Shown: piece after piece, positions 1 to 8,174 of the stretch
Position numbering within the stretch: the stretch's first letter is position 1
How the letters are laid out: every line of letters starts with the position of its first letter
NCBI GenBank assembly: GCA_017470785.1
Contig: JAFUXM010000169.1
Location: 1-36,602, forward strand
Length of the DNA: 36,602 nucleotides
From: Synergistaceae bacterium
Lineage (GTDB): Bacteria > Synergistota > Synergistia > Synergistales > Aminobacteriaceae
Direction: 5' to 3'
The notes under the pieces: generated by a model
The model's input: the letters and a program-made list of their open reading frames with translations, nothing else
What the model was told of the DNA's origin: nothing
Database searches by the model: none
Translations under genes and position numbers: made by a program

Positions 1-11
1 AAATTTAAATT

Positions 12-3000
12 TTATTTTTTGCGGGTCAATGCGAAGCCTGAGAGAATAATTAACGTTATTAATCCGCTCATGCCTGCAGTGCAGCCGCTGCTGCCTGAAT
101 GCGAACTCACTGAGCTATCATCATTACCGCCGCTGCTCTCATCATCAGCAGCATCGAACGTTAAAGTCTCAGCAGTTACCCAGTTGTCGCTGCTGTCCTC
201 TAATTTCTGCACGACGATTTTATATTCGCCCTTCGGCGTATAATTCGGTATCGTCGTCACCGTTACAGCGAGATCCTGACCATAGGCAATGCCTTCGACA
301 TCGCTGCTGAGCGTAATATCAAGGTACTTGCTGTCATCATCGTTGCTCTCATCGTCTGAAGCGCTGGCGAAAACTCCGACCCTGTTCACTTCGCTGACAA
401 CCCACAACGTACCTGACGGATTACTGAGATTATACGTCTCACTAACTGCCGTTGACACTGCGTCCTCATTGACTTCAGCCTCAGCGCCTTCAACCGGGTC
501 TTCACCTATATAGTCCAGCTCTTCCGCTATGTCAAGCAATTGCTGAGCCGTGAGCGCTCCGACATCAAATAAAATCAGCCCGTTGTTTACAGCCTCTTCG
601 CCGATGTCGGCCTTGGGAATCCTGAGGTAAGCATCGGTAGTCTGACCGTCAAACAGGAACATATCTTGTAATAAAAACACCTTGTCAATGTCATCGCCTG
701 TAAGACTATCCGGGTTGGAAATTTTTGACGCAGCCGACTGCTTTACCGTAGCGCCCACTAAGAACGCATAGAGGTAACTCTCGTTCTTGTCGCTGTACGA
801 AAGCTGCGCGTGTATAGTCTCGACAGCATTTGACGGCAAAGTCTTCATGTACCCGGCAAAATTATTAGTGACGTCCTCGTTCTTTGAGTTAAATAATTTA
901 AAATCTATTTTTATATTGTCACTGTCGCCGGCCTCAGCGATCTTAAAGCCATTGCGGCCATAGGCGACGCTGTGCAAAGCTCTGCGCGAGTTGGTGACCG
1001 TCTGCGTTCTGCTCGCTTCCTCGGCAACTTTAGCCGGATCAAGTACAGAGAACGGATAGAAGCCCGTATTATTGCCGCCGTAATCGCTGAGCTTGCCGTT
1101 CTGATAACGCGCCTCATGGACTTCAGAAAGATTATTGCTAGGGTCAATCTCAACATAGAAATAATACGGCGTTCCGAATTTAAGCTCAGGCTTCCATGTG
1201 AATTTTGCAACGCCCTTGTTATTATCTTTATCGTCACGCCAGCCGCCGAGGCTCATCTTGACAGTCTGAATTGCGGTCTTCTTAGCTGTGGGCGAGTTAG
1301 ATTCCGAGTACGACAGGCGCACGTCAAAATTATTGGCATCTTTAAAGCTCGCGTTGTAAAGCGGGACGCTTATCTCGTAAGTCTCGCCGTTCACGAGGCC
1401 GTTGTTTGTGTACGCCGCGTATCTGGGCATGTAAAATTTCATGCCTCTTATTCTCATTGCGCTGCTGTCGTTAGTCTCAGCATCAAACTGAGTGCCGTTC
1501 CATGTGAACTTATGCGGCAGCAATAACGCGGGATCAGGCTTCTCGTTGTAGAGGCCGTCGTTCCAGACATAACCCAACTCACCCGCAGTGTCATATAACC
1601 TTACGCCCGTGCCGAATACCATTGCGCCCTCTCTTGACACATAAGGCTGCATAAGTACAGTGTAGCCGACGCCCCTGCCCTGAAGGTCATCGCGGGCTCT
1701 TAATCTATAGCCTACATACTCACTCTTGCTGTACTTTTTAGTGAACGTCTTGGGGTTTTCACTGTCAGGAATAAATTTCGGAGCTCCCTTGTCTGATGCA
1801 AGTTTATTGACAGCCGAGAAGAGCTGTGAGAATGTGCTGGGCTGAACTAACTTCTCCGTGTGCTCCATATCCTCACTGGCTTTTTCAAACATAACCTGCT
1901 CAGAATAATTTGCCGTCGAGAACGCCCAGGTCTTTACGTTCGAAAGGCTGCCGCCCTCGCTGAACCCATCCATAGTCTGAGGCGTCGGGGTATACGAGAA
2001 TAAATTTCCCTCTTCATGAGTGGGCTGATACATCGAGTCTGCCTTCGAAGTTAATGTGCTTGTCTCCGGCTGATTCATCAGCGATAAAGTTATAAACAGC
2101 TCCTGATCCTCGCCGGCTTCATCGTCGCTCAATGGGCTGGTGTCAACTCTCGTACCCATGGCAAGCCATCTCGGCACTGGCCTTGTAAGCACAGGGTAAC
2201 GCCAGATATGCTGCGATGAGCTGCCGAACATATAAGCATCATCTACAGTCGCCTGAATGTTATTCGTAAATGTTTTTGTAGTCGTGGTCGTCTTGGACTG
2301 CTGTTTAACATTCTCGACTTTGTCAGTCACAAAATCCATGACATCATTAAGCCAGCCGATCGGACTTGTCGGCTGCCATAGGGTTGCTTGTCTATCTCCG
2401 CTGGCCATAAACGCATTAGATAATTTCGTCGCTACATCGCCAACCTTAGTGGCGAACGACACCGCGCCCTTTATGGCTGAGAAAGTTCCGCCGTGCTTAG
2501 CCTCGCTGTCGAACAGGAACATCGTCTCGACGCTCTCGCTTAAATCAAAGTCAAGCTTGTTAGTATCGTTGGTCGTAGTGCTGCTGCCGTAGTAAACTTC
2601 CATGCGGCCGCCGTCTGTCTTGCTGCCTTCATGGCTGTACGTGAAATTATAAGGCTGAGACTGCAGCGTTTTTGCGTCTTTAGCCAAAGTATCGACGTGA
2701 TACGGCACTGCATCAAGCACTGCTATATAACTTCTGTTAAGATTTTTCTTTAAGTGCACCGGCTTGTCAAGCAGCACGCCCTCGCCCGCAAAATCATCAG
2801 CAAGAAGCCATGTCCATCCGGCATCATAGTAAAAATGCCTTCTGTCTACGAAGATTTCCTTGCCGTTCTCAAAACCGTCAAACTGTCCTGAGGCGTTCAC
2901 TTTTGATTTAAATACTACTACGTGAGTATACTCATAAACCGGATCTGTCCATGCTACAGCAATGTCATCAGCAGTTGCGCCCTTTCCAAAGCGGCCCGTC

Positions 3001-4733
3001 AACGGCCCGGCCGCAATAGAATAATTTGCCTTGGCATACTGATACTTTATCTCTTTCTCTTCATCTGGCTGAGCCCGCACTTCATCCCCTAAAAACCCTA
3101 TACGTGTTCGTAAATAGGTGCTTTGCTGATACTCTCGTTTAAGATCATAATCAATGTTATTTTTACTGTTTGGGAAAAGCCGGGTTGAGCCGTATGCTAA
3201 CAAAGGGCCGGCAGTCACGCCGCTGCCTTTTACATGAACATCATCGTGCTTAGGATTTATGCCGGTATCGCAGTACCATCTCGTCAGGAATTCTGCCATA
3301 TGAAAGTCATGCTTCTCATACCAAAACCTTTCATCTGTCCAATGATACCCTTCGGAATAGCCAAGCGTGAGCACTATAATTTCGTCCTTGCCGTCGCCGT
3401 TGGTGTCAGCTGCGACAGGATTTAAACCGCAAACTCCGCTTACCCAGCTGCTGCCCTGTGGGTTATACCACACGTCATAAAAAGATTCGTCGTGATATGA
3501 TTTTACAGCCGTTCTGGAGTAAAAATTTGCGTTATTGGGATCCCATTTGTAAATTGCGCAGACTACCTTTCCAGCCTCCGCCCCGTCAACGAAGGCTTTC
3601 TTGGTCTTCTGGGTCTTTACGCCGTCAGTCCAGTCAGTTGTCTTGTAAATAATACCGATCTCATCACTGCCGTCGCCGTTGAAGTCGCCGGCAACTATTC
3701 CGCCTGTCGCCTGCTGGGTCAAATACGTGCCGTATGAACGGCTCGGCTTATAGACCTGAATGCCGGTTGCATCGCCGAGAGACTTTACAGTCAGCTTGTT
3801 AGTGTTCGGGTCAATAAACAATCTGTAAACATAGAGTAATACTTCAGTGCGCGTGTTGATTAACAGGACAAATTCATTTTTATAGCCGTCGCTGTCAAAA
3901 TCGCCGGCCGCGACTGAGGCGTAAGCCATAGTTCCGGCATAATCTCTTGTGAAGTTTAAATCTGTTAACTCCGTTATCCCGCTTACGTTGCCTTCAGCGT
4001 CAGAGCTCACCGCAAAAAATCTAATGTCTATATTATTTGAGGTATCAATCCCTTGAACTGAAACAAAAACTTCACCGTTAATGCCTTTCGTGTCTAAAAC
4101 AGCGCTGCCGTAATAACTATTCGCAGTAGGCGTATTCATGGCAGCTAAGTGTTCGGAGCCAGCTTGCGAAGGCATTCTTGCGACGCTCTGCGCGAGGGCG
4201 TCTGCGTCTGCGTCTGCATTCTTATTATCTGCGATAGTCCTGTTATTGCCAATCTCGTCAAAAAACAATTTGCTGGATAGTGTCCCTCTATTAGAGCTAT
4301 TTGCTTTGTTCAATCTGGGATACATCAGTATTTTCTTCCCATTATTGTATAACTTGTGCGTCACCGCAGGCGTATAAGTGCAATAAACGGTCCCATCTTT
4401 CCAACGATTATTCGGCGAATAAACGCCGTTAACCCAATCGGTGAATAATTCTTTGCTGCCGTTTTTAATCTCGGTGTTGTTATCATAATTCGGCAGGAAA
4501 GACAAAATAGTAGAAGTTAAAGTCAGATCAGATTGCTTAAAGAAAAGCAGCGAGTGCTTTTTGATCTCAAGGTCGCCGTGAGTGACTTCTTTTACGATGT
4601 CATCAACCTTGTCAAGATTATCAAGCGCGGCGAAAGCTACTCCCCCCCCCCCGTCACAGGCAAATACCGCAACGCATACCGCCATTAACAAACATAGCGG
4701 CATTGAAACAAATAACTTAAATTTTTTCAGCAA
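12..4733 (-). CDS. Giant exported FG-GAP/VCBS surface protein with Synergist-CTERM-like tail
   Basis: About 1570 residues. An N-terminal signal segment (Lys-rich start, hydrophobic core) is followed by a Gly run and an AxA-like site. Three Ca-binding FG-GAP/VCBS-type motifs lie near residues 280, 355 and 447 (DFDSDG, DFNGDG, DTNGDG), suggesting a beta-propeller. The last ~28 residues are Ser/Gly-rich, then CTAG, a hydrophobic helix and RKK, which matches the Synergist-CTERM sorting signal as I know it. The reading frame opens at a TTG touching the AGGAGG at 4743-4748. I prefer the next TTG (4733), 9 bases from that Shine-Dalgarno. A G11 tract (C11 on the + strand, 4642-4652) lies in the early coding region and could switch the gene on and off. 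A TATAAT-like -10 (complement 4863-4868) lies upstream. The likely role is a cell-surface or released adhesin or binding protein; the substrate is unknown. Confidence 0.85.
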   Translation of the reverse strand: MLKKFKLFVSMPLCLLMAVCVAVFACDGGGGVAFAALDNLDKVDDIVKEVTHGDLEIKKHSLLFFKQSDLTLTSTILSFLPNYDNNTEIKNGSKELFTDWVNGVYSPNNRWKDGTVYCTYTPAVTHKLYNNGKKILMYPRLNKANSSNRGTLSSKLFFDEIGNNRTIADNKNADADADALAQSVARMPSQAGSEHLAAMNTPTANSYYGSAVLDTKGINGEVFVSVQGIDTSNNIDIRFFAVSSDAEGNVSGITELTDLNFTRDYAGTMAYASVAAGDFDSDGYKNEFVLLINTRTEVLLYVYRLFIDPNTNKLTVKSLGDATGIQVYKPSRSYGTYLTQQATGGIVAGDFNGDGSDEIGIIYKTTDWTDGVKTQKTKKAFVDGAEAGKVVCAIYKWDPNNANFYSRTAVKSYHDESFYDVWYNPQGSSWVSGVCGLNPVAADTNGDGKDEIIVLTLGYSEGYHWTDERFWYEKHDFHMAEFLTRWYCDTGINPKHDDVHVKGSGVTAGPLLAYGSTRLFPNSKNNIDYDLKREYQQSTYLRTRIGFLGDEVRAQPDEEKEIKYQYAKANYSIAAGPLTGRFGKGATADDIAVAWTDPVYEYTHVVVFKSKVNASGQFDGFENGKEIFVDRRHFYYDAGWTWLLADDFAGEGVLLDKPVHLKKNLNRSYIAVLDAVPYHVDTLAKDAKTLQSQPYNFTYSHEGSKTDGGRMEVYYGSSTTTNDTNKLDFDLSESVETMFLFDSEAKHGGTFSAIKGAVSFATKVGDVATKLSNAFMASGDRQATLWQPTSPIGWLNDVMDFVTDKVENVKQQSKTTTTTKTFTNNIQATVDDAYMFGSSSQHIWRYPVLTRPVPRWLAMGTRVDTSPLSDDEAGEDQELFITLSLMNQPETSTLTSKADSMYQPTHEEGNLFSYTPTPQTMDGFSEGGSLSNVKTWAFSTANYSEQVMFEKASEDMEHTEKLVQPSTFSQLFSAVNKLASDKGAPKFIPDSENPKTFTKKYSKSEYVGYRLRARDDLQGRGVGYTVLMQPYVSREGAMVFGTGVRLYDTAGELGYVWNDGLYNEKPDPALLLPHKFTWNGTQFDAETNDSSAMRIRGMKFYMPRYAAYTNNGLVNGETYEISVPLYNASFKDANNFDVRLSYSESNSPTAKKTAIQTVKMSLGGWRDDKDNNKGVAKFTWKPELKFGTPYYFYVEIDPSNNLSEVHEARYQNGKLSDYGGNNTGFYPFSVLDPAKVAEEASRTQTVTNSRRALHSVAYGRNGFKIAEAGDSDNIKIDFKLFNSKNEDVTNNFAGYMKTLPSNAVETIHAQLSYSDKNESYLYAFLVGATVKQSAASKISNPDSLTGDDIDKVFLLQDMFLFDGQTTDAYLRIPKADIGEEAVNNGLILFDVGALTAQQLLDIAEELDYIGEDPVEGAEAEVNEDAVSTAVSETYNLSNPSGTLWVVSEVNRVGVFASASDDESNDDDSKYLDITLSSDVEGIAYGQDLAVTVTTIPNYTPKGEYKIVVQKLEDSSDNWVTAETLTFDAADDESSGGNDDSSVSSHSGSSGCTAGMSGLITLIILSGFALTRKK
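4642..4652. repeat. C11/G11 homopolymer tract inside the surface-protein gene
   Basis: Eleven C on the + strand read as G11 in the gene (Asp-Gly-Gly-Gly-Gly-Val), about 30 codons after the start at the end of the signal region. Tracts of this length are typical sites of slipped-strand frameshifting in phase-variable surface genes. A change of one base would truncate the ~1570-residue protein. Phase variation is inferred, not shown. Confidence 0.9.
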
Positions 4734-4924
4734 GATTTTCAACCTCCTAATTAATAATAAAATTTTTCATGCGAAAATTCCGCTGAATTTAAATTTTTTT
4801 ATAAATATAGACGCTTAATTTCGCATTCTAAATTTATAAAATTAATTTATTTTGCGTATTTTATTATATTTTAAAACTTATTTCAAATAATGTGCTGGAA
4901 TGAAACATAAGTTAAGCTAAGCAA

Positions 4925-4968
4925 GCAATAAAAACGCTCCGATTGGCTAATTAACCAATCGGAGCGTT
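4925..4968 (-). terminator. Strong intrinsic terminator next to the 5S rRNA remnant
   Basis: Perfect 14-bp stem (AACGCTCCGATTGG at 4933-4946 paired with 4955-4968) and an 8-base loop. On the minus strand it is followed by TTTTTATTG. It sits 15 bases after the 5S rRNA 3'-end remnant, as a ribosomal operon terminator would, and lies upstream of the surface-protein gene. Confidence 0.8.
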
Positions 4969-4983
4969 ATATATAAATTGAAT

Positions 4984-5009
4984 CTGGCGGCGACCTGCTC
5001 TCCCAGCGG
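4984..5009 (-). pseudogene. 5S rRNA 3'-end remnant
   Basis: Read on the minus strand this 26-base stretch contains CTGGGAGAGCAGGTCGCCGC followed by CAG. That is nearly the consensus bacterial 5S rRNA 3' end (GGGAGAGUAGGUCGCCGCCAGG). The sequence 5' of it (5010-5130 on this strand) has no resemblance to the rest of 5S rRNA, so only the last quarter-arm survives. A terminator follows directly. It is probably the scar of a lost or rearranged rRNA operon end. Confidence 0.65.
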
Positions 5010-5065
5010 ATATGATTTTGAATAGAGCAATATTAAAAAGTCCGGCAGGCCGATTTCTTAGTTAT

Positions 5066-5104
5066 TAAAAATTTAGCTCACTAATTTTCGGCAGTGAGCT
5101 AAAT
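5066..5104 (-). terminator. Intrinsic terminator downstream of rimO
   Basis: 12-bp perfect stem ATTTAGCTCACT (5071-5082) with 5093-5104, followed on the minus strand by TTTTTAATAA. It is the first terminator after the rimO stop codon and probably ends the six-gene operon. Confidence 0.75.
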
Positions 5105-5146
5105 GCAACTCTATTAACCCGCTCTAAGTACGATCTCACGCGCACT

Positions 5147-5203
5147 CTAACTCGCTAAATAAATTATGCTCGAGACAAGTTAATTAATTTTCACGCGAAT
5201 TAT
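5147..5203 (-). repeat. Decayed duplicate of the rimO 3' end
   Basis: This stretch resembles 5231-5290, the last codons of rimO. Both share GCTCGAGACA and the surrounding TAAATAAAT..ATGCTCGAGACA pattern, with a few substitutions and indels. Read on the minus strand it gives a broken copy of the Arg-Val-Lys-Ile-Asn region with an in-frame TAA. It is one of several partial tandem duplications in this window. Confidence 0.7.
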
Positions 5204-5227
5204 AAAAATACTTGCTCACGCCTGCAG

Positions 5228-6544
5228 CTAAATTAACTCAGCAAATAAATCATGCTCGAGACAGTCATTAATCTTCACTCGGACTATATCGCCTAAATTT
5301 AAATTTAAATTATTTAATTTATTTAAGCCAGTGCCGGTGATGCAGACTTGGCCGTCAACCTCCGGCGCATCGCGGTACGAACGGCCCCAGAGTTCAAAAC
5401 TCTCACCCTCAATATTAATTTCTTCAATCAAGACATCAAGTTCTTTATCTATAAATAACTCGCTGCGGGACTGCGATATTTCGGCTTGAAGTTCCATAAC
5501 CCGATTATAGCGCCGCTCGGCAGCTTCAAATTCAACTTGATTGCTAAACTTGGCCGCCGGTGTCCCATCTTCAGGCGAATATATAAACGCTCCAACTCGA
5601 TCAAGCTCCGCCTCTTCAAGAAAGTCCAAGACTTTTGCAAATTGCGCCTCAGTCTCACCCGGGAAGCCCGTCATGATAGTCGTGCGCAGCGCAAATAACG
5701 GGTCGGCTTTGCGTATATATTTAAAAATTTTCTTGATATGCGCGCCGGTTGTCTTCCTGTTCATGCGCGATAATATCTCATCGTCGATATGCTGCACCGG
5801 CACGTCTAAATATCTCAAAACTTTTTGCTTGCTTAGTAAAAAATCCGCTAAGTCCTCGGTCATTCTGTCAGGGTGCATGTATAATAATCTCAGCCACGTG
5901 CCATTAGGCAGCTCACGCTCTAAGCTATTCAGCAAATTTTTTAACGCGCTCTCACCGTATAGATCCCTGCCGTAGGCCGTCAAGTCCTGCCCGACTAAGC
6001 AGATTTCTTTTGCGCCGTCCTCACATAATTTAACTGCCTCTTTTATTAACTCTTCAACGGGCGTGCTGCGCAGCCGACCGCGAATTAACGGTATCGCACA
6101 GTACGAACAAAACGTATCGCAGCCCTCACCGACCTTTAAATACCTTGACCACGGCGTGTTAGGCTCAATCATAAATCTATCGCAAATTTTATTTGCATTT
6201 ATAGGCTTTAAGAAATTTATAATATCATCCCATGACTCAGCACGAGTAAACAAATCCACGCTCGGCAGCTCGGTCTTTAACTCAGCTTCATATCTGTTCA
6301 CTAAGCAGCCCGTCACTATAATATGCTTTAATTTATTATTAAGCTTCAGCTGCTCTAAATCTAAAATCGCGTCTATATTTTCTTTAACTGCGTCCTGAAT
6401 AAAGCCGCAGGTGTTAATGATCCCGACTTCAGCCTCGTCAGGATCATTAACGATCTCGTGACCAGCGCTTACAATTCTGCCGGCTAATCTTTCGCTGTCA
6501 ACAGAATTTTTTGCGCAGCCCATGCTCATCAAAAATATCTTCAT
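5228..6544 (-). CDS. rimO: Ribosomal protein uS12 methylthiotransferase RimO
   Basis: Radical-SAM methylthiotransferase that adds a methylthio group to a conserved Asp of ribosomal protein S12. The 438-residue length is usual for RimO. The N-terminal UPF0004 domain has its three cluster cysteines at C10 (MGCAKNSVD), C46 (NTCGF) and C80 (TGCL). The radical-SAM CxxxCxxC is in GEGCDTFCSYCAIP near residue 145, with GRLRS after it. The C-terminal ~65 residues fit a TRAM domain. SMGCAKNSVDSE and the S12-type context favour RimO over MiaB. It is the last gene of the minus-strand operon, 27 bases after the RodZ-like gene, with a weak Shine-Dalgarno. A broken copy of its 3' end lies downstream. Confidence 0.95.
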   Translation of the reverse strand: MKIFLMSMGCAKNSVDSERLAGRIVSAGHEIVNDPDEAEVGIINTCGFIQDAVKENIDAILDLEQLKLNNKLKHIIVTGCLVNRYEAELKTELPSVDLFTRAESWDDIINFLKPINANKICDRFMIEPNTPWSRYLKVGEGCDTFCSYCAIPLIRGRLRSTPVEELIKEAVKLCEDGAKEICLVGQDLTAYGRDLYGESALKNLLNSLERELPNGTWLRLLYMHPDRMTEDLADFLLSKQKVLRYLDVPVQHIDDEILSRMNRKTTGAHIKKIFKYIRKADPLFALRTTIMTGFPGETEAQFAKVLDFLEEAELDRVGAFIYSPEDGTPAAKFSNQVEFEAAERRYNRVMELQAEISQSRSELFIDKELDVLIEEINIEGESFELWGRSYRDAPEVDGQVCITGTGLNKLNNLNLNLGDIVRVKINDCLEHDLFAELI

Positions 6545-6571
6545 TCTTAATAATACTTATAATAATTTAAT

Positions 6572-7426
6572 TTAATTATTCTTACGCGAAGTACCGTCCG
6601 GGAAATAAATATACGTCTCGGTCTTCTTCGTAGGCTTGGGGTTAGCTTGGCCTAAGTTCTTGCCGTTCAATATAACTATCGCAGCATTAGGCCGGCCGTA
6701 AGTCACGCGGGCGTTATTATTGCCTAAGTCCCAAGACACAGCGCCGCCCTTTCTTAACGTACGTCTAAATACGTTATTATCGCCTATCGACACGCTCAGC
6801 CATACGTCATTCTGCGCCCTTAACTCTATATACGGTTTAATCTTCACCGGCTCGGGCTTAATCTCTTCAGGCTCTAAGTCCGGCGACATAATCAGCTCTA
6901 CCGGCTCGGGCGTCTCAGGCTGGCCTGCATTATTTGCCTCTTCAACAGTCACATTATTAGCTGCAAAGTTCGGCCATTTAAAATTATCAAGGCTGAAGCC
7001 GCCGGTCGACAGCGAGTACCAGACGTATACACCGGTGCCGGCCAGCGCCGCCAGCAATACAACAAACAGCCATATATGCGACACAGGTTTAAATCCCCGC
7101 TGCACTGCCGCACTGCCTAAAATATTCGGGTTAGTTATCTGCATCTCCTGATGCTGCTTGCCGTGAGACTGCGCCCGAGTCAGCTGCGCCATAAAATCTT
7201 CCTGCAAATCAAGCGCATCAATTAAACCCAGATACGTCCTGATAAACCCACGCACGTAAACAGGCTCAGGAAAGCCGTCATAATTTCCGGTCTCAATGCC
7301 GTTTAAATATTCAATTCTAATCTTCGTCCGCTCGTAAATGTCCTGAAGCGTCAAGTGCGCCTCTTCGCGCCGCTCGGCTGCTAAACGCCCAAGTTCTTTT
7401 AACGTCTCGTTTTGCTCTATTGGCAT
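6572..7426 (-). CDS. RodZ-like HTH / transmembrane protein with DUF4115 domain
   Basis: Cytoskeletal-type membrane protein. Residues ~8-90 form a RodZ-type helix-turn-helix (LTLQDIYERTKIRIEYLNGI, then PEPVYVRGFIRTY). One transmembrane helix lies near residues 118-140. An acidic, Pro-rich linker (PEPVELIMSPDLEPEEIKPE) and a C-terminal beta-rich DUF4115 domain follow. In characterised bacteria RodZ links MreB to the elongasome; that role is inferred here. The frame opens at a TTG (7435) abutting the Shine-Dalgarno AAAGGAAG, so the ATG at 7426, 10 bases away, is the better start. It lies between rpe and rimO in one operon. Confidence 0.85.
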   Translation of the reverse strand: MPIEQNETLKELGRLAAERREEAHLTLQDIYERTKIRIEYLNGIETGNYDGFPEPVYVRGFIRTYLGLIDALDLQEDFMAQLTRAQSHGKQHQEMQITNPNILGSAAVQRGFKPVSHIWLFVVLLAALAGTGVYVWYSLSTGGFSLDNFKWPNFAANNVTVEEANNAGQPETPEPVELIMSPDLEPEEIKPEPVKIKPYIELRAQNDVWLSVSIGDNNVFRRTLRKGGAVSWDLGNNNARVTYGRPNAAIVILNGKNLGQANPKPTKKTETYIYFPDGTSRKNN

Positions 7427-7459
7427 CGCTATCAAACTTCCTTTAATTTATTTTAAAAT

Positions 7460-8134
7460 TTAAATTTTATTTAATCTTGCTCTTAAATCTCTTGCATACT
7501 CAGCCGGATTTGCAGCGTTAAACACCGCGCTGCCCGCGACTATCACATCACAGCCTGCCGCCGCGACTTGCTCTGCATTCTCAGCTTTGATGCCGCCGTC
7601 CATCTGAATTAAATAATTATATTTAAACGCAGCTCTCAAGCTTGCAAGCTCACGCGTCTTGTCAAGCGTACTCTCGATAAAACTCTGGCCGCCGAACCCG
7701 GGCGTCACTGACATTATTAAAACTAAATCAGCTATATTTAACACCGGCTTTATAAACTCAAGCGGCGTTGCCGGCCCTATCGACACTCCGGCCTTTATCC
7801 CAGCCTTCTTAATCTGCATTAATCTCGCGTGAAGTATCTGCAGCTCAAGTTCAGCGTGCAGCGTAATTAAATCAGGCCTTGCGTCTATAAATTCCGGCAG
7901 CATTATATCTAAGCAATCTATCATCAAGTGCGCATCGATAAACGCATCCGGCCAGCGCTTACGCATCGCCCGAGCTACAGCCGGCCCGAATGATATATTC
8001 TTCACAAAATGGCCGTCCATTATGTCCAAGTGCAGCCAGTCAAAATTATTATCTAAACTCTCAACGCACGCAGCTATGTTTAACGGATCTGCGCCCAGTA
8101 CCGACGGCGCGAGCAAAATTTTATTTTTATTCAT
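7460..8134 (-). CDS. rpe: Ribulose-phosphate 3-epimerase
   Basis: Interconverts ribulose 5-phosphate and xylulose 5-phosphate in the pentose phosphate pathway (cytoplasm). 224 residues, the usual TIM-barrel length. Family motifs are clear: LAPSVLGAD at the N-terminus, HLDIMDGHFVKN with the catalytic Asp and metal-binding His, DAHLMI, MSVTPGFGGQSF and QMDGGI with the second catalytic Asp. The Shine-Dalgarno AGAAGAGG precedes the ATG. Its place after a PASTA protein and rsmB matches the Firmicutes rsmB-prkC-rsgA-rpe neighbourhood. Confidence 0.97.
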   Translation of the reverse strand: MNKNKILLAPSVLGADPLNIAACVESLDNNFDWLHLDIMDGHFVKNISFGPAVARAMRKRWPDAFIDAHLMIDCLDIMLPEFIDARPDLITLHAELELQILHARLMQIKKAGIKAGVSIGPATPLEFIKPVLNIADLVLIMSVTPGFGGQSFIESTLDKTRELASLRAAFKYNYLIQMDGGIKAENAEQVAAAGCDVIVAGSAVFNAANPAEYARDLRARLNKI

Positions 8135-8174
8135 GACGCAAACCTCTTCTTATTTATATATATCTTAAATTTAA

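Noticed and set aside
972-1526. 184-codon + strand ORF inside the surface protein gene
   Set aside because: Shadow of the real minus-strand frame; composition unlike a protein and no Shine-Dalgarno.
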